Assembly (NCBI RefSeq): GCF_016919385.1
Contig: NZ_CP070351.1
Coordinates: 3,968,001-4,032,000, forward strand
Length of the DNA: 64,000 nt
Source: Gordonia sp. PDNC005
GTDB taxonomy: Bacteria > Actinomycetota > Actinomycetes > Mycobacteriales > Mycobacteriaceae
Direction: 5' to 3'
Every line of letters starts with the position of its first letter. The stretch's first letter is position 1. A program made the position numbers and the translations under genes. The notes beneath the pieces are model-generated. The model did no database searches. It saw nothing but the letters and a program-made list of their open reading frames with translations, and was not told where the DNA came from. Below, in pieces: positions 24,875 through 36,464 of the stretch.

Positions 24875-26287
24875 GTGAAGATCTGGAAGACGACGGCGCC
24901 GCGCAAGGCCGTGGCCGCAATCGCGGTCGCGGCGAGCGCATCGCTGGCGCTGACGGCCGCGCCCGTCCATGCGACGCCTAACCCTGCTCCCACCACGCAG
25001 GTGACGCCGAAGAAGAAGCCTGCGCCGAAGTCGAGCGCCAAACCTGCTGAGAAGGCGCCGCCCGCCAAGCCGGCACCGCCTGCGACGGTCAAGAAGGTCG
25101 CCTGGTACTCGTCGCATCGCGTGGCAGTGTGGGTGCACTCGCCCGCGATGAACACCGACATCCAGGTGCAGCTGCTCCTGGCGCGCGACTGGTTCTCCAA
25201 GCCCGACATGAAGTTCCCGCAGCTGACCATGCTCGACGGTCTGCGCGCGCAAGATGATCAGAACGGCTGGATCATCAACACCAATGTCGAGCAGTTCATG
25301 GCCGACAAGAACGTGAACGTGGTGCTCCCGGTCGGCGGCGAGTCGAGTTTCTACACCGACTGGAAAGAACCCGACCGCGGCAAGAACTACAAGTGGGAGA
25401 CGTTCCTCATCCACGAACTGCCCACGATCCTGGAGAAGGACTGGCGGTCCACGCAGGTCCGCGCGATTCAGGGCCTGTCGATGGGCGGCACGGCCGCGAT
25501 GATGCTCGCCGCTCGCAACCCGGGCTTCTACAAGTTCGCAGGCTCGTTCTCGGGCATCCTCCAGATGACGTCGTACGGCATGCCCGAGGCGATCCAGTTC
25601 GCCCTGCGCGACGGCGGTGGGTACGACGCGGCGAAGATGTTCGGTCCGCCCAGCGATCCCGCGTGGAAGGAGCACGACCCGTACCTGCTCGCCGACAAGC
25701 TCCGCGGCACCAGCCTGTATATCTCCTCCGGCAACGGAGTCGTCGGCCCGCACGACAAGCCGTCCGACATCCCGCTCCTCGCCACCAACTACTCGGGCGT
25801 CGGCCTCGAAGTGCTCTCGCGGATGACGAGCCAGCAGTTCGCGTCGAAGCTCAACAAGCTCGGCATCAACGGCCAGGCCGTCTACCGCCCGTCCGGAACG
25901 CACACGTGGCCGTACTGGCAGTTCGAGATGGTTCAGGCCTGGCCGCAGGTCGCGGGGGCCCTCGGGTTGTCCGGCGACAAGGTCGCGTGCGTCGTGGGCG
26001 ACGCCTTCAAGAAGGCGCCTCAGGTCAGGGGCCTCGGCGGCTGCCTCACCCCGGAGTACGCGGTCCCGGGTGGACGCGCACAGGACTTCCGAAACGGCCG
26101 CATCTTCACCGGACCCAAGGGGCCGCGTGTGGTCGGCGGGGCGATAGGCGGGGCGTACGTGCCCGCGATGGAACGCCTCGGACTGCCGACCAGTGACGAA
26201 CTGACCGGCCGCGACGGCGTCAAGTTCAACACCTTCGAACGTGGCAAGATCACGTGGACTCCGCAGGCCGGGGCCCGCGTCGAGTGA
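24875..26287 (+). CDS. Secreted mycolyltransferase with C-terminal LGFP-like repeats
   Basis: Exported antigen-85-type enzyme of 470 residues, longer than the first copy. A signal peptide (KAVAAIAVAASASLALTAA, cut near AHA/HATP) is followed by a Lys/Pro/Ala-rich linker at about residues 35-72. The esterase domain has the nucleophile Ser202 in GLSMGGTA and His343 in GTHTWPYW. The C-terminal part (about 400-470) has LGFP-type repeats (AQDFRNGRIFTGPKG, then MERLGLPTSDELTG), which in corynebacterial PS1-type mycolyltransferases are thought to bind the wall. GTG start at 24875. It follows the accessory cassette, and upstream MtrA-like repeats suggest wall-stress control. Confidence 0.92.
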   Translation: MKIWKTTAPRKAVAAIAVAASASLALTAAPVHATPNPAPTTQVTPKKKPAPKSSAKPAEKAPPAKPAPPATVKKVAWYSSHRVAVWVHSPAMNTDIQVQLLLARDWFSKPDMKFPQLTMLDGLRAQDDQNGWIINTNVEQFMADKNVNVVLPVGGESSFYTDWKEPDRGKNYKWETFLIHELPTILEKDWRSTQVRAIQGLSMGGTAAMMLAARNPGFYKFAGSFSGILQMTSYGMPEAIQFALRDGGGYDAAKMFGPPSDPAWKEHDPYLLADKLRGTSLYISSGNGVVGPHDKPSDIPLLATNYSGVGLEVLSRMTSQQFASKLNKLGINGQAVYRPSGTHTWPYWQFEMVQAWPQVAGALGLSGDKVACVVGDAFKKAPQVRGLGGCLTPEYAVPGGRAQDFRNGRIFTGPKGPRVVGGAIGGAYVPAMERLGLPTSDELTGRDGVKFNTFERGKITWTPQAGARVE

Positions 26288-26377
26288 CGCCGACCACCCC
26301 TCTGGCCGGATTGTCTGAACAACGCCTGAGAACTACCCGTGGCTTCGGCACGGGAACCCGACGAGAGGCCGGAACAG

Positions 26378-26947
26378 ATGAACTCGGCCGGTAAAGTCTC
26401 GAGCATGAGTGTGAAGTTCTTACGCGTCCTCGCCACCGTCGGCGTCCTCTTGGTCGGGGCCACCGCGTTGGCGGCGTGCAACGACTCCACGACCGCCAGC
26501 GCCCCGATCGGCACCGAGGCCGTCACCACGACGTCGATGAACGCCTCCGATTCGGCGGAGGCGGCCTCCGAGGCGTCGAAGGAGGCCGAGTCGGGCGCGT
26601 CCAACGCGAGCGTCTCGGTCCCGGCGACAAGCCCGGACTCGTCGACCAAGGTGCCGAAGAACTTCCCCGGCGGCGTCCCGACACCCACCGGAGTGAAGCT
26701 CTCCGACAAGGAGAAGGCTTACCTCGCCGAACTCAAGCGCAAGAACGTCTCGTTCATGGGCGACTCGGACAACAACGTCGCGCTGACCATGGGTGCGTAC
26801 GTCTGCTCGCAGCGCGCGCAGAAGACCGACCCGACGATGATCAAGGCGTACATGCGCGCCGCGATCGGCCCGATGTCCAAGAGTGAGGCCGACGCGGGCG
26901 TCAAGGCCGACAAAGTGATCGCCGCGGCCGACGAACACCTCTGCTGA
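26378..26947 (+). CDS. DUF732-type lipoprotein
   Basis: Predicted membrane-anchored lipoprotein of 189 residues. The signal peptide ends in the lipobox LAAC (VGATALAACND), so the Cys would be lipidated. A low-complexity Ala/Ser/Glu/Thr linker follows, then a DUF732-like C-terminal domain with two cysteines (AYVCSQ and the final HLC) and the segment FMGDSDNNVALTMGAYVC. The ATG at 26378 has GAGAGG upstream; ATG 26405 is a closer start to the hydrophobic core and equally possible. It is 4 bases before the cutinase gene, so probably co-transcribed. The function of the DUF732 family is not known. Confidence 0.78.
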   Translation: MNSAGKVSSMSVKFLRVLATVGVLLVGATALAACNDSTTASAPIGTEAVTTTSMNASDSAEAASEASKEAESGASNASVSVPATSPDSSTKVPKNFPGGVPTPTGVKLSDKEKAYLAELKRKNVSFMGDSDNNVALTMGAYVCSQRAQKTDPTMIKAYMRAAIGPMSKSEADAGVKADKVIAAADEHLC

Positions 26948-26951
26948 CCGC

Positions 26952-27923
26952 GTGAGCGCCAACCGCAAGCCGCGGCGCAGGATCGGTAAGCTCCTGCTCG
27001 TAGTCGCGCTCCTCGGGCTCGTCGCGATCATCCTCATCGCCGCACTGATCTTCCTGTGGCTCAAGCCGACGCCCGCACCGCCCGGTGGTCCCACAACACC
27101 GCCGACCAGCACCACGAAGCGGCCGACCACTCAGCCGGCCGACTGCTCGAAGGTCTTCGCGCTCGTGATTCCCGGCACCTGGGAGTCGAAGTCGGACGAC
27201 GATCCGTACAACCCGACCGCCAACAAGCGCTCGTTGATGCTCAAAGTCAGCTCCAAGCTGCGTGACGATTTCGGCGAGTCGACGGCTGACGTGTACACGC
27301 TTCCGTACAAGGCCAAGTTCCGTAACCCGGCCAATCTCGGGGACCGACAGGCCACCTACGACGATTCCCGAGCACAGGGCAAACGTCGGGCCGTAGCCAA
27401 GATCAAGGCTGTCAACGAGCACTGCCCGCTGACGAAGTTCGTCCTCATGGGCTTCTCTCAGGGCGCCGTCATCGCGGGCGACCTCGCCTCCGACATCGGC
27501 AACGGTCGTGGACCGCTGTCCGCGCAGGATGAAGATCTTGTGCTCGGAGTGGGGCTGATCGCCGACGGTCGACGCCAGTCCGGAGAACAGAACGATGTCG
27601 GGCCGAGCCCGGACGGCGTGGGCGCAGAGGTGTCGATCGGTGGGCTCGGCAGGCTCGTTCCCGGGACGACGATGACCGGAGCGCGCGCAGGCGGTTTCGG
27701 GACGCTCCGCGATCGGACGTATTCGATCTGTGCCAAGGGCGATCTGATCTGCGATGCACCGACTGTGACCAATCCGGTCAAGGCGATCACGGACTTCGCG
27801 AACGCCGTGAACAATCCGGTCCACGCCATGTACGCGACCTCCAAGTACTGGAGTTATCAGGGTCAGACGGCCACCGAGTGGATGCTCGGCTGGTCGGGTG
27901 ATCTGATCAGAGGAACACGGTAG
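26952..27923 (+). CDS. culp6: Cutinase-like lipase/thioesterase (Rv3802c-like)
   Basis: Envelope-anchored alpha/beta hydrolase of 323 residues. A basic start (KPRRR) and one transmembrane helix (about 13-36) precede a Pro/Thr-rich linker and the cutinase domain. The nucleophile is Ser169 in MGFSQGAV, the acid is in KGDLICDAP, and the His is in NNPVHAMYA. Rv3802c, its counterpart, is an essential phospholipase A/thioesterase inhibited by tetrahydrolipstatin and linked to the mycolate pathway. It lies between the mycolyltransferases and fadD32 as in M. tuberculosis. GTG start at 26952. A wall-lipid role is inferred from synteny. Confidence 0.9.
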   Translation: MSANRKPRRRIGKLLLVVALLGLVAIILIAALIFLWLKPTPAPPGGPTTPPTSTTKRPTTQPADCSKVFALVIPGTWESKSDDDPYNPTANKRSLMLKVSSKLRDDFGESTADVYTLPYKAKFRNPANLGDRQATYDDSRAQGKRRAVAKIKAVNEHCPLTKFVLMGFSQGAVIAGDLASDIGNGRGPLSAQDEDLVLGVGLIADGRRQSGEQNDVGPSPDGVGAEVSIGGLGRLVPGTTMTGARAGGFGTLRDRTYSICAKGDLICDAPTVTNPVKAITDFANAVNNPVHAMYATSKYWSYQGQTATEWMLGWSGDLIRGTR

Positions 27924-28048
27924 CGGGGCGATCGCTCGGCGAGACGTGCCCGCAGGTTTGGGAATCGACGGTGTACCTGCGGTAATCTGCTCGGGTTGAG
28001 GCCACGGCGTACCTGCTGGGGCGAGGACCTGAGCGAGGAGAGGCGTAC

Positions 28049-29056
28049 GTGACCACACCGGACTCGTCTACGCACAACGCCGACGGACTGCGTAAGTTCC
28101 GTTTCGGCGCGGGCGGCGAAGGAAACAAAGACGAGGGCGGCGCACGCAAGTTCGTGAAGCTCGCGCAGACCGCTGAAGAGTACGGGTACGACACGTTCGC
28201 CATCCCGGACCACCTGGGCAATCAGGTCGGGCCGCTCGCTGCACTCGGTGCACTGTCGCAGGCGACGGACACGATCCGCCTGGCGACCTCCGTGCTCGCC
28301 AACGGCTTCCGCCATCCCGCCATCCTGGCGAAGGAGGCGACCACCATCGACGTCCTGTCGAAGGGTCGCCTCGAGCTGGGCGTCGGCTCGGGTTGGATGA
28401 AAGAGGAGTTCGACAAAGCGGGCCTCGAGTTCGGCACACCCGCCGAGCGGATCCGCAAGCTCGACGAGTCGTTGACGATCCTCGACAGGCTCATGCGCGG
28501 TGAGACCGTCGACTTCGACGGCGAGTTCTACCAGATCAACGGCCTCCAGGGCACCCCGCGTCCGCGTCAGGGCCCGCGCCCGCCGATCGCCGTCGGCGGT
28601 GGCGGACCCAGGATGCTCGCGCTCGCCGCGAAGCACGCCGACATCATCTCGGTCGCCACCGGATCGACCAAGGACGGCCGGATGCGTCTGTCCGACATGA
28701 CGATCGAGAAGACCGCGGAACGTGTCGACCGGATCCGCCAGGCCGCAGGCGACAGGTTCGACCAGATCGAACTGAACTGGACCATCGCGACGATCGTCAT
28801 CACCGACGATCGTGAGGCGACTGCAGAGATGGCATTGCAGGCGATCGCGAGCGGTTACCCGCCGAATATCGCGGTCGACGCGGAACTGACCGTCGACGAC
28901 ATCTTGGCGTCCCCGTACCTCGCGTTCGGAACGTTCGAGGAGATCGCGGAACAGATCCGCGAGGTGCGTCGGCGCACCTCGATGAGTTATGTCGGGATCT
29001 TCCCGACTCAGATGGATGCTTTTGCACCCGTCATCCCTATTCTCCGAGGAGAGTAG
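28049..29056 (+). CDS. LLM-class F420-dependent oxidoreductase
   Basis: Cytosolic flavin/F420-type oxidoreductase of 335 residues with the luciferase-like monooxygenase barrel. Visible family blocks are YGYDTFAIPDHLG, IRLATSVLANGFRHPAILAKEATTIDVLSKGRL, GVGSGWMKEEF, and ERIRKLDESLTILDRLMRGE followed by PPIAVGGGGPRMLALAAKHAD. Deazaflavin F420 rather than FMN is the likely cofactor for this mycobacterial-type subgroup, and the substrate is unknown. It is inserted between the cutinase and fadD32, a position not occupied in M. tuberculosis. GTG start at 28049 with GAGGAGAGG upstream. Confidence 0.88.
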   Translation: MTTPDSSTHNADGLRKFRFGAGGEGNKDEGGARKFVKLAQTAEEYGYDTFAIPDHLGNQVGPLAALGALSQATDTIRLATSVLANGFRHPAILAKEATTIDVLSKGRLELGVGSGWMKEEFDKAGLEFGTPAERIRKLDESLTILDRLMRGETVDFDGEFYQINGLQGTPRPRQGPRPPIAVGGGGPRMLALAAKHADIISVATGSTKDGRMRLSDMTIEKTAERVDRIRQAAGDRFDQIELNWTIATIVITDDREATAEMALQAIASGYPPNIAVDAELTVDDILASPYLAFGTFEEIAEQIREVRRRTSMSYVGIFPTQMDAFAPVIPILRGE

Positions 29057-29170
29057 AATCAACAAGGTTTTAGGTGCGCTGGGGGGCGGTTCACGCGGTT
29101 CGCGTGTGACCGAGCACGGAACGATGGCACACGGACCGCGGTTCGACACTGCGGACACAGGAGTTATTGG

Positions 29171-31075
29171 ATGCTGAACACGGAACTCGAGGGTTTCTTC
29201 GACGAGAACGGCCAGATCCGTTTCCCGGACGATGCGACCCTCGTCGACTACGTCGAGCAGAACGTGCGGATGCACGCTGACACGCTGGCCTACCGCTTCA
29301 TGGATTACAGCCGTGAACGCGACGGCGAGGCGATCGACCTCACCTGGGCCCAGTTCGGCAAGCGCCTGCGCGCCGTCGCGGCCCGCCTGCAGCAGGTCAC
29401 GAAGCCGGGTGACCGTGTCGCGATCCTGGCACCGCAGTCGCTTGAGTACGTGATCGGCTTCTTCGCCGCGCTGTACGCCAGCAACGTCGCGGTCCCGCTG
29501 TTCAGCCCCGACGAGCCGGGACACACCGATCGCCTGCACGCCGTGCTCGGCGACTGCCAGCCGACGGCGATCCTGACGTCCACCAAGTCGGCCGAAGCTG
29601 TCCGCGACTTCTTCTCGGACCGTCCGGCGAAGGACCGTCCCCGTGTCATCGCAGTCGACGCCGTGCCCGACTCGGTTGGTTCGTCCTGGACTGCACCGGT
29701 CCTCGGCGTCAATCACGACGTCGACTCGGTCGCCTACCTGCAGTACACCTCCGGCTCCACCCGCGTCCCCGCCGGTGTTGAGATCACCTACCGCGCTGTC
29801 GCCGCGAACTGTGTGCAGATCGCCCAGTGCATCAACATCGACCGCAACTCACGCGGCGTCACCTGGCTGCCGATGTTCCACGACATGGGCCTGGTCACGG
29901 TCATCCTGCCTGCGCTCGGCGGCAAGTACGTGACGATCATGAGCCCGCAGGCGTTCGTCCGACGCCCCGGACGGTGGATCCGCGAGCTGGCGGCCGTCGA
30001 CGACCATGCCGCGACGTACGCCGCGGCGCCGAACTTCGCCTACGAGCACGCTGCCGCACGCGGTCTGCCCGCGGAGGGTGAGGATCTCGACCTGTCGAAC
30101 GTGATCGGCCTGATCAACGGCTCGGAGCCGGTCACTGTCAGCTCGATGCGCAAGTTCAACGAGGCGTTCGCGCCCTACGGACTGTCGCCGAAGGCGATCA
30201 AGCCCTGTTACGGCATGGCCGAGGCCACTCTGTTCGTGTCGGCGACTCAGCGCGACGATGCGGCGAAGGTCAGCTACGTCGACCGGAACGAACTCAACGC
30301 GGGCCGTTTCGTGGCCGTCGACCAGAACGATCCCGAGGCCGTCGCCCAGGTGTCCTGCGGTCAGGTCGCGGTGAGCCAGTGGGCCGCGATCGTCGACCCG
30401 GAGACCGGCACCGAGCAGGCCGACGGCAATGTCGGAGAGATCTGGCTGCACGGCGTCAACATCGGCCAGGGCTACTGGAACAAGGCCGACGAGACTGTCG
30501 AGACGTTCCACAACAAGGTCGACGTCCCTCTTGCGGAAGGCAGCCACACCGAGGGAACCCCGGCCGACGCGCAGTGGATGCGCACCGGCGACTACGGCGT
30601 CTGGTACGGCGGCGAGCTTTACATCACCGGTCGTGTGAAAGACCTGGTCATCGTGGACGGTCGCAACCATTACCCGCAGGACCTCGAGTTCAGCGCGCAG
30701 GAGGCCAGCCCCGCACTGCGTCCCGGTTTCGTCGCCGCCTTCGCAGTGCCCGCGAATCAACTGCCCGCAGAGGTGTTCGAGCAGGGCCACAGCGGCCTCA
30801 CCTACGACGCCGACGACGCGTCGGAGCAGCTCGTTGTGGTCGCCGAGCGAGGCCCGGGCCGTCGCACCGACCCGCAGGAAGTGGCCGACACGGTCCGCGC
30901 GGCAATCGCCGGACGGCACGGTGTCATGGTCCGCGACCTGCTGTTGGTCCCCGCAGGTTCCATCCCGCGCACGTCGAGCGGAAAGATCGCGCGCCGCGCG
31001 ACCAAGGCCGCCTATATCGACGGAACGCTGCGCGGCGGATATCAGCAGACCGCGTTCCCGGACGCAGGCGAATAG
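29171..31075 (+). CDS. fadD32: Long-chain fatty-acid AMP ligase FadD32
   Basis: Cytosolic acyl-AMP ligase of 634 residues that activates meromycolic acid as acyl-adenylate and loads it on the N-terminal ACP of Pks13. The AMP-binding P-loop is [11 protein letters not shown] near residue 193. It is followed by [21 protein letters not shown] and the hinge region [19 protein letters not shown] with [17 protein letters not shown]. The C-terminal lysine motif is [15 protein letters not shown]. Length and motifs match the mycobacterial enzyme. The ATG at 29171 has AGGAG upstream. Pks13 follows after a 99-base gap containing a hairpin. Confidence 0.96.
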   Translation: MLNTELEGFFDENGQIRFPDDATLVDYVEQNVRMHADTLAYRFMDYSRERDGEAIDLTWAQFGKRLRAVAARLQQVTKPGDRVAILAPQSLEYVIGFFAALYASNVAVPLFSPDEPGHTDRLHAVLGDCQPTAILTSTKSAEAVRDFFSDRPAKDRPRVIAVDAVPDSVGSSWTAPVLGVNHDVDSVAYLQYTSGSTRVPAGVEITYRAVAANCVQIAQCINIDRNSRGVTWLPMFHDMGLVTVILPALGGKYVTIMSPQAFVRRPGRWIRELAAVDDHAATYAAAPNFAYEHAAARGLPAEGEDLDLSNVIGLINGSEPVTVSSMRKFNEAFAPYGLSPKAIKPCYGMAEATLFVSATQRDDAAKVSYVDRNELNAGRFVAVDQNDPEAVAQVSCGQVAVSQWAAIVDPETGTEQADGNVGEIWLHGVNIGQGYWNKADETVETFHNKVDVPLAEGSHTEGTPADAQWMRTGDYGVWYGGELYITGRVKDLVIVDGRNHYPQDLEFSAQEASPALRPGFVAAFAVPANQLPAEVFEQGHSGLTYDADDASEQLVVVAERGPGRRTDPQEVADTVRAAIAGRHGVMVRDLLLVPAGSIPRTSSGKIARRATKAAYIDGTLRGGYQQTAFPDAGE

Positions 31076-31095
31076 CGAGAGAACTCCCGAATGCG

Positions 31096-31131
31096 AGCCC
31101 GGTACGACCTCGTTCAGAGGCGTACCGGGCT
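31096..31131 (+). terminator. Hairpin between fadD32 and pks13
   Basis: AGCCCGGTACG (31096-31106) pairs with CGTACCGGGCT (31121-31131), with an inner CCTC/GAGG stem and GTTCA loop; one A bulges. The run after it is TTGCG, not a T tract. It may be a partial terminator or processing site that lowers pks13 relative to fadD32. Confidence 0.55.
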
Positions 31132-31174
31132 TGCGTGCTACCAACGATCGAACCGATCAGTAGGCTGGTGAACG

Positions 31175-34100
31175 ATGTCTGACAACACAACACCCGAGTC
31201 CCATGACGACACCGCAGGCGAGACCGCGGGCGACATGACCGTCGAAGAACTGCAGGACTGGCTGCGCGCATGGGTTGCGCAGGCGACCGCGCAGCCGATC
31301 GACAACATCGCCGTGGACCGGCCGATGGAGGAGTTCGGGTTGTCGTCCCGCGACGCGGTGGCACTGGCCGCCGACGTCGAGGACCGGACGGGTGTCATCC
31401 TCACCGCCACCGTCGTCTACACGCATCCGACGATCGCGTCGCTGTCCAAGCGCGTCATCGAAGGCGACCCCGACGAGGGACTCGACGTCGACACGGACCG
31501 CTTCTGGGAACGTGAGCGCGACCGCGACGACGACATCGCGATCGTCGGTCTCTCGACTCGATACCCGGGCGCGGGCGACACCCCGGAGTCGACGTGGCAG
31601 GCGCTGATCGACGGAAACGACGGGATCTCCGACCTCCCCGAGGATCGGTGGACCGAGTTCAAGGCCGAGCCGCGTCTCGCCGAGTTGATCGAGAAGGGCA
31701 ACGTCCAGGGCGGCTATCTCGACGACGTCAAGGGCTTCGACGCCGACTTCTTCCAGATGAGCCCGCGCGAGGTCGAGATGGTCGACCCGCAGCAGCGCCT
31801 GGCACTGGAGCTGACGTGGGAGGCGCTCGAACACGCCCACATCCCGCCGAGCGACCTTCGCGGCGGCCAGGTCGGCGTGTTCATGGGCACCTCGACCAAC
31901 GACTACCAGTTGCTCGCGACGATGGGACTCGGCGACGGTGCGAGCGAGACCGCAGCGTACGCGTTGACCGGCACCGCGACATCGATCATCGCGAACCGCG
32001 TCTCCTACTTCTTCGACTTTCACGGCCCGTCGATCGCGCTCGACACGGCGTGTTCGTCGTCGCTGGTCGCAGTGCACGAAGCTGTTCGCAGCCTCCGCAA
32101 CGGCGACTCTGACGTCGCCATCGCCGGCGGCGTGAACATGCTGATCACGCCTGCCGCGACCCTCGGCTTCGACCAGATCGGCGCCATGGCGCCCAACGGC
32201 CGCATCAAGGCGTTCTCGTCCGACGCCGACGGCATGATCCGTTCAGAGGGCGGCGGCGTGTTCGTCCTCAAGCGGATGGCCGACGCCCGTCGTGACGGCG
32301 ACACCGTGCTCGCGGTGATCGCGGGCAGCGCCGTGAACTCCGACGGACGGTCGAACGGCATCTTCGCGCCGAATCCGGAAGCTCAAGTGGAGGTGCTGCG
32401 TTCGGCGTACGCCGACGCCGCGATCGATCCGCGAACCGTCGACTACGTGGAGGCGCACGGCACCGGAACCGTGCTCGGCGATCCCATCGAAGCCGACGCC
32501 CTCGGGCGTGTGGTCGGTCGTGGACGCGAGCCCCAGTCCCCGATGCTGCTGGGTTCGGCGAAGACGAACTTCGGGCACATGGAGTCGGCCGCGGGCGCGG
32601 GAGCGCTCGCCAAGGTGGTCCTGTCGTTGCAGAACGACGTGCTCCCCGCGTCGAAGAACTACGTGGGCCCGAATCCGTACATCCAGTTCGAGGCCACCAA
32701 TCTCCGCGTCATCACCGAGTCGACGGCATGGCCGCGGTACTCGGGGCACGCAGTCTCGGGTGTCTCGGGCTTCGGCTTCGGCGGAACCAACGCGCACGTC
32801 GTCGTGCGCGAGGTCTTGCCGTCCGATCTCGTCGAGGCTGCGGCCCAGGAATCCGTCGTGGCGGAGTCGACGCCCGTCGACGCCTACGACGATGACGACG
32901 ACGAATACTTGACCGAGGCCGAGCGCGCCGTGCTCGCCGCACAGGCGCCGAAGAAGATCGATGCGGCGCCGGTCGCCGAAGTGGATCCGGCCGAGGGCTT
33001 CGCACCCGCCGCCGTTCCCGGGGCCGTCGTCCCGCTCGTGATCTCCGGTTTCCTCGCGTCCCGCCGCCGCAAAGCCGCCGCCGATCTCCTCGAATGGCTT
33101 GAGGCCGATGCAGGCGCCACGCCGCTCGCCGACATCGGGCGTGCGCTCGCGCACCGCAACCACGGTCGCACCCGTTCGGTCGTCATGGCCCGTACGCACG
33201 AGGACGCCGTCAAGGGGGTGCGCGCCGTCGCCGAGGGCAAGGCGCTGCCATTCGTCTACACGTGCGACTCCCCGGACGCCGCGTCGGCCGTGTGGCTGCT
33301 GTCGGGCTTCGGTTCGCAGCACCGCAAGATGGCCAAGCAGCTGTACACCGAGAACCCGGTGTTCGCGAAGTACGCCGACCGGGTGGACGCGATCATCCAG
33401 AACGAACTCGGCTACTCGATGGTCGAGATCTTCCTCGATGACGAGCAGACGTACGCGATCGAGACCGCGCAGATCGGCATCTACACGATTCAGGTGGCGC
33501 TCGCCGACACCATGCGGCACTACGGTGCCGAGCCGGGCGTGCTGGTGCCCCACTCGATGGGTGAGGCGTCCGCCGCATACATCAGCGGCGGCCTGACGCT
33601 CGAGGACGCGACCCGCGTGATCTGCCAGCGTTCGCGCCTCATGGGCGAGGGCGAGGCGATGCTGACCGGCGACGACGTCCGTTTCATGGCGCTCGTCGAA
33701 TACAGCGCCGAGGACATCAACGACGTCCTCGTCGACTTCCCCGACCTGGAGATCTGCGTGTACGCGGCTCCGACGCACACCGTCATCGGCGGCCCCGGAC
33801 CGCAGGTGGACGCGATCGTCGCCCGCGCCGAGGCGGAGGGCAAGCTCGGCCGCAAACTGCAGACCAAGGGCGCGAGCCACACGTCGCAGATGGATCCGAT
33901 TCTGGGCGAACTGTCGTACGAGCTGACCGGCATCACGCCCGCTCGGCCGACGGTCGGCTTCTACAGCTCGGTGGACCGCGAGGTGTTCTACCGTCCCGGT
34001 CACGAGCCGGTCCACACCATCGAGTACTTCCTCAAAGGACTGCGCCACAGCGTGTGGTTCGCTCAGGCGATCGCGAAGTCGGTGGAGAACGGGCATCGCA

Positions 34101-36451
34101 CGTTCGTCGAACTGTCGCCGAACCCGGCAGTCCTGATCTCCGTCGCTGCGACGACGTTCGGTGCCGGAGTGCACGACGCCGAGCTCATCGAGACCTTGCG
34201 TCGAAAGGAAGACGAGAGCTACGGCCTGGTCAACGCGTTGATGAAGCTGTATGTCCACGGTCATCCCGTCGACGTTGCTTCGCTGTTCGGCAGTGGGCAG
34301 GGTGCCAAGTTCGCGGACATCCCGCGCACCCGTTTCGAGCGGAAGCCGTACTGGCTGACCGCAGTCCTGGCGAGTGGCTCGGGCACCGGCACGATCCCCG
34401 GTTCACACGTCGGTCTGCCCGACGGCCGCCATGCGTGGGAGGTCAACGCGTCTGCGGTCACCGATCCGCGTGAACTCGTCCTCGCCGCCGCGAAACACGT
34501 CCTCGGCTCCGACGCGAGCGTGGCCGCGGCCGAGTCGGCCGCCCCGTTCCCCGCATCGGGCACTGTGACCACAACGTTCACCGCACATCCGGGCGGCGGC
34601 GCGATCACCGTTCACGCCGACGCGACCGGCGGCCACGCGCTGCTGTTCTCCGCGGCGGTGACCGGCTCGGCCCCTGTCGCAGCGCCTGCGGTCGAATCGG
34701 CTGAGCCCCGTGCCACCGTCGCCGCTGACGACAAGGTCGTCGAGGAGCCGGAGATCGTCGACGACATCGGGGCGGGTGCCAAGTGGAGTCCGGACTCGGG
34801 CGAGACCGTCGGCGACCGTCTCGCGGTGATCGTCGGTGAGTCGATGGGCTACGACCCGGAGGATCTGCCGCGCGAGATCCCCCTGATCGAGCTGGGACTG
34901 GACTCTCTGATGGCGGTCCGCATCAAGAACCGCGTCGAGTACGAGTTCGACATCCCGCAGCTTCAGCTGCAGGCCATGCGCCAGGCGAACCTCGGCGACG
35001 TCGAGAAGTTCGTAGCCTTCGCCGTGACGCACCGCGATCAGCTCGACGACCTGTCGTCCCGCACCACCGATGGCGGCGAACTCGACACCGCAGCCCTCAA
35101 CGCGTACATCGATGAGCAACTCGCGAAGGATGCGGAGGCGCCCCAGGCACCGCAGCCTTCATCGCAGGTTGAGCCGGTTGCGAGCACTAGCGAGGAACCG
35201 AGCGCCGTCCTGAACGAGCGCAGCGAGTCGAAGGGTCGAGACCAGGCGACAGACGCACCCGAGCAGATCACGGCGACGGACACCCCGGCACCCGACCCCG
35301 TCGACATCCACAGCCAGTCCGCTGCGGCGGAAGCTGCGGGGACGGACGTTCCGCCGCGCGATGCCGCGGAGCGTCTCACGTTCGGTGCGTACGCCGTGGT
35401 GACCGGCAAGTCCGCGGGTGGCATCTTCAACAAGCTGCCGGTTCTCGACGAGGAGACCGCACAGAAGCTGACCGACCGTCTCAATGAGCGGACCGGTGGT
35501 GAGGTCGACATCGAGGACGTCCTCGATTCGGAGACCATCGAGGAGTTGTCCGACTACGTCCGGCAGCAGATGGACGACGCGGCCGACATCGATGGATTCG
35601 TGCGTTACCTGCAGGTTCCGTCGAAGGACGGGAAGCCGCAGCACGTCTTCGACACCACCGCGGGCGATCCGACTCCGATGCTGGTGTTCCACCCGGCTGG
35701 TGGAAACACGTCGGCGTACGAGGCGCTGGTGAAGCGTCTGCCCGACGACATGCCGGTCATCGGCTTCGACCGAGTCGAGGGAACCATCGAAGAGCGGGTG
35801 AAGCAGTATCTTCCGAAGCTCCGCGAGATCGCTCCGCACGGTCCCTACGTGCTCGTCGGGTGGTCGTTGGGCGGTGCGCTCGCCTACGGCGCCGCACAGT
35901 TGCTCATCGAGCAGGGCGAAGAAGTTGCGTTCGTCGGTCTCATCGACGTCGTCCGCCCGCGCGAGGATGTCGCCGACACCCCGGAGAACAAGCGAGCTCG
36001 GCTGGAGAGGTGGAAGGACTTCGCCGTCCGCACCTACGGTCTGGACGAGAACATCCCGATCCCGATGGATCGTCTGATGGCCGCTGACGACAACGAGCAG
36101 TTCGCGATCATCCTCGAGATGATGTCGATGTCCGACCAGAAGATTCCCGGCGGAATCATCGAGCATCAGCGGACGTCGTTCATCGACAACCGTGTCCTCA
36201 CGAACATCAACCCGTCGCGCTACGACGGCAAGGTCGTCCTGTACCGCGCCGACAAGATGCACGACGGCGCGATCGAACTCGAACCGCAGTGGGCGGTCAT
36301 CGATGAGGACGGCCGTTGGAGTGAGGTCGTGGACGATCTGGAGATCCTGCACATCGGCGGCGATCATCTCGGCATCGTCGACGAACCGCATGTGGCGAAG
36401 GTCGCGGCCGATCTGGCTCGTCGTGTCGCCGACTTGAGTGCTGATAAGTAG
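31175..36451 (+). CDS. pks13: Polyketide synthase Pks13 (mycolate condensase)
   Basis: Cytosolic type I synthase of 1758 residues that condenses meromycoloyl and carboxyacyl chains to alpha-alkyl beta-ketoacids. Domain order is complete. The N-terminal ACP has its attachment Ser in [10 protein letters not shown] (about Ser58). The KS has Cys293 in DTACSSS plus EAHGTGT and GSAKTNFGH. The AT has Ser794 in PHSMGEA. The C-terminal ACP has Ser1244 in LGLDSLMAV, and the thioesterase has Ser1564 in GWSLGGA. A linker after the second ACP (about 1330-1400) contains [11 protein letters not shown], encoded by a dispersed genomic repeat. It is flanked by fadD32 and accD4, as in mycobacteria. Confidence 0.97.
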   Translation: MSDNTTPESHDDTAGETAGDMTVEELQDWLRAWVAQATAQPIDNIAVDRPMEEFGLSSRDAVALAADVEDRTGVILTATVVYTHPTIASLSKRVIEGDPDEGLDVDTDRFWERERDRDDDIAIVGLSTRYPGAGDTPESTWQALIDGNDGISDLPEDRWTEFKAEPRLAELIEKGNVQGGYLDDVKGFDADFFQMSPREVEMVDPQQRLALELTWEALEHAHIPPSDLRGGQVGVFMGTSTNDYQLLATMGLGDGASETAAYALTGTATSIIANRVSYFFDFHGPSIALDTACSSSLVAVHEAVRSLRNGDSDVAIAGGVNMLITPAATLGFDQIGAMAPNGRIKAFSSDADGMIRSEGGGVFVLKRMADARRDGDTVLAVIAGSAVNSDGRSNGIFAPNPEAQVEVLRSAYADAAIDPRTVDYVEAHGTGTVLGDPIEADALGRVVGRGREPQSPMLLGSAKTNFGHMESAAGAGALAKVVLSLQNDVLPASKNYVGPNPYIQFEATNLRVITESTAWPRYSGHAVSGVSGFGFGGTNAHVVVREVLPSDLVEAAAQESVVAESTPVDAYDDDDDEYLTEAERAVLAAQAPKKIDAAPVAEVDPAEGFAPAAVPGAVVPLVISGFLASRRRKAAADLLEWLEADAGATPLADIGRALAHRNHGRTRSVVMARTHEDAVKGVRAVAEGKALPFVYTCDSPDAASAVWLLSGFGSQHRKMAKQLYTENPVFAKYADRVDAIIQNELGYSMVEIFLDDEQTYAIETAQIGIYTIQVALADTMRHYGAEPGVLVPHSMGEASAAYISGGLTLEDATRVICQRSRLMGEGEAMLTGDDVRFMALVEYSAEDINDVLVDFPDLEICVYAAPTHTVIGGPGPQVDAIVARAEAEGKLGRKLQTKGASHTSQMDPILGELSYELTGITPARPTVGFYSSVDREVFYRPGHEPVHTIEYFLKGLRHSVWFAQAIAKSVENGHRTFVELSPNPAVLISVAATTFGAGVHDAELIETLRRKEDESYGLVNALMKLYVHGHPVDVASLFGSGQGAKFADIPRTRFERKPYWLTAVLASGSGTGTIPGSHVGLPDGRHAWEVNASAVTDPRELVLAAAKHVLGSDASVAAAESAAPFPASGTVTTTFTAHPGGGAITVHADATGGHALLFSAAVTGSAPVAAPAVESAEPRATVAADDKVVEEPEIVDDIGAGAKWSPDSGETVGDRLAVIVGESMGYDPEDLPREIPLIELGLDSLMAVRIKNRVEYEFDIPQLQLQAMRQANLGDVEKFVAFAVTHRDQLDDLSSRTTDGGELDTAALNAYIDEQLAKDAEAPQAPQPSSQVEPVASTSEEPSAVLNERSESKGRDQATDAPEQITATDTPAPDPVDIHSQSAAAEAAGTDVPPRDAAERLTFGAYAVVTGKSAGGIFNKLPVLDEETAQKLTDRLNERTGGEVDIEDVLDSETIEELSDYVRQQMDDAADIDGFVRYLQVPSKDGKPQHVFDTTAGDPTPMLVFHPAGGNTSAYEALVKRLPDDMPVIGFDRVEGTIEERVKQYLPKLREIAPHGPYVLVGWSLGGALAYGAAQLLIEQGEEVAFVGLIDVVRPREDVADTPENKRARLERWKDFAVRTYGLDENIPIPMDRLMAADDNEQFAIILEMMSMSDQKIPGGIIEHQRTSFIDNRVLTNINPSRYDGKVVLYRADKMHDGAIELEPQWAVIDEDGRWSEVVDDLEILHIGGDHLGIVDEPHVAKVAADLARRVADLSADK
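35209..35243 (+). repeat. Dispersed repeat inserted in frame in pks13
   Basis: CCTGAACGAGCGCAGCGAGT, continuing into CGAAGGGTCGAGACC, matches the family also seen at 50098, 62991 and, in its GAGCGCAGCGAG core, at 9240. Here it reads [12 protein letters not shown] in the ACP-thioesterase linker. Confidence 0.7.
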
Positions 36452-36464
36452 AACTGGAGACGCC

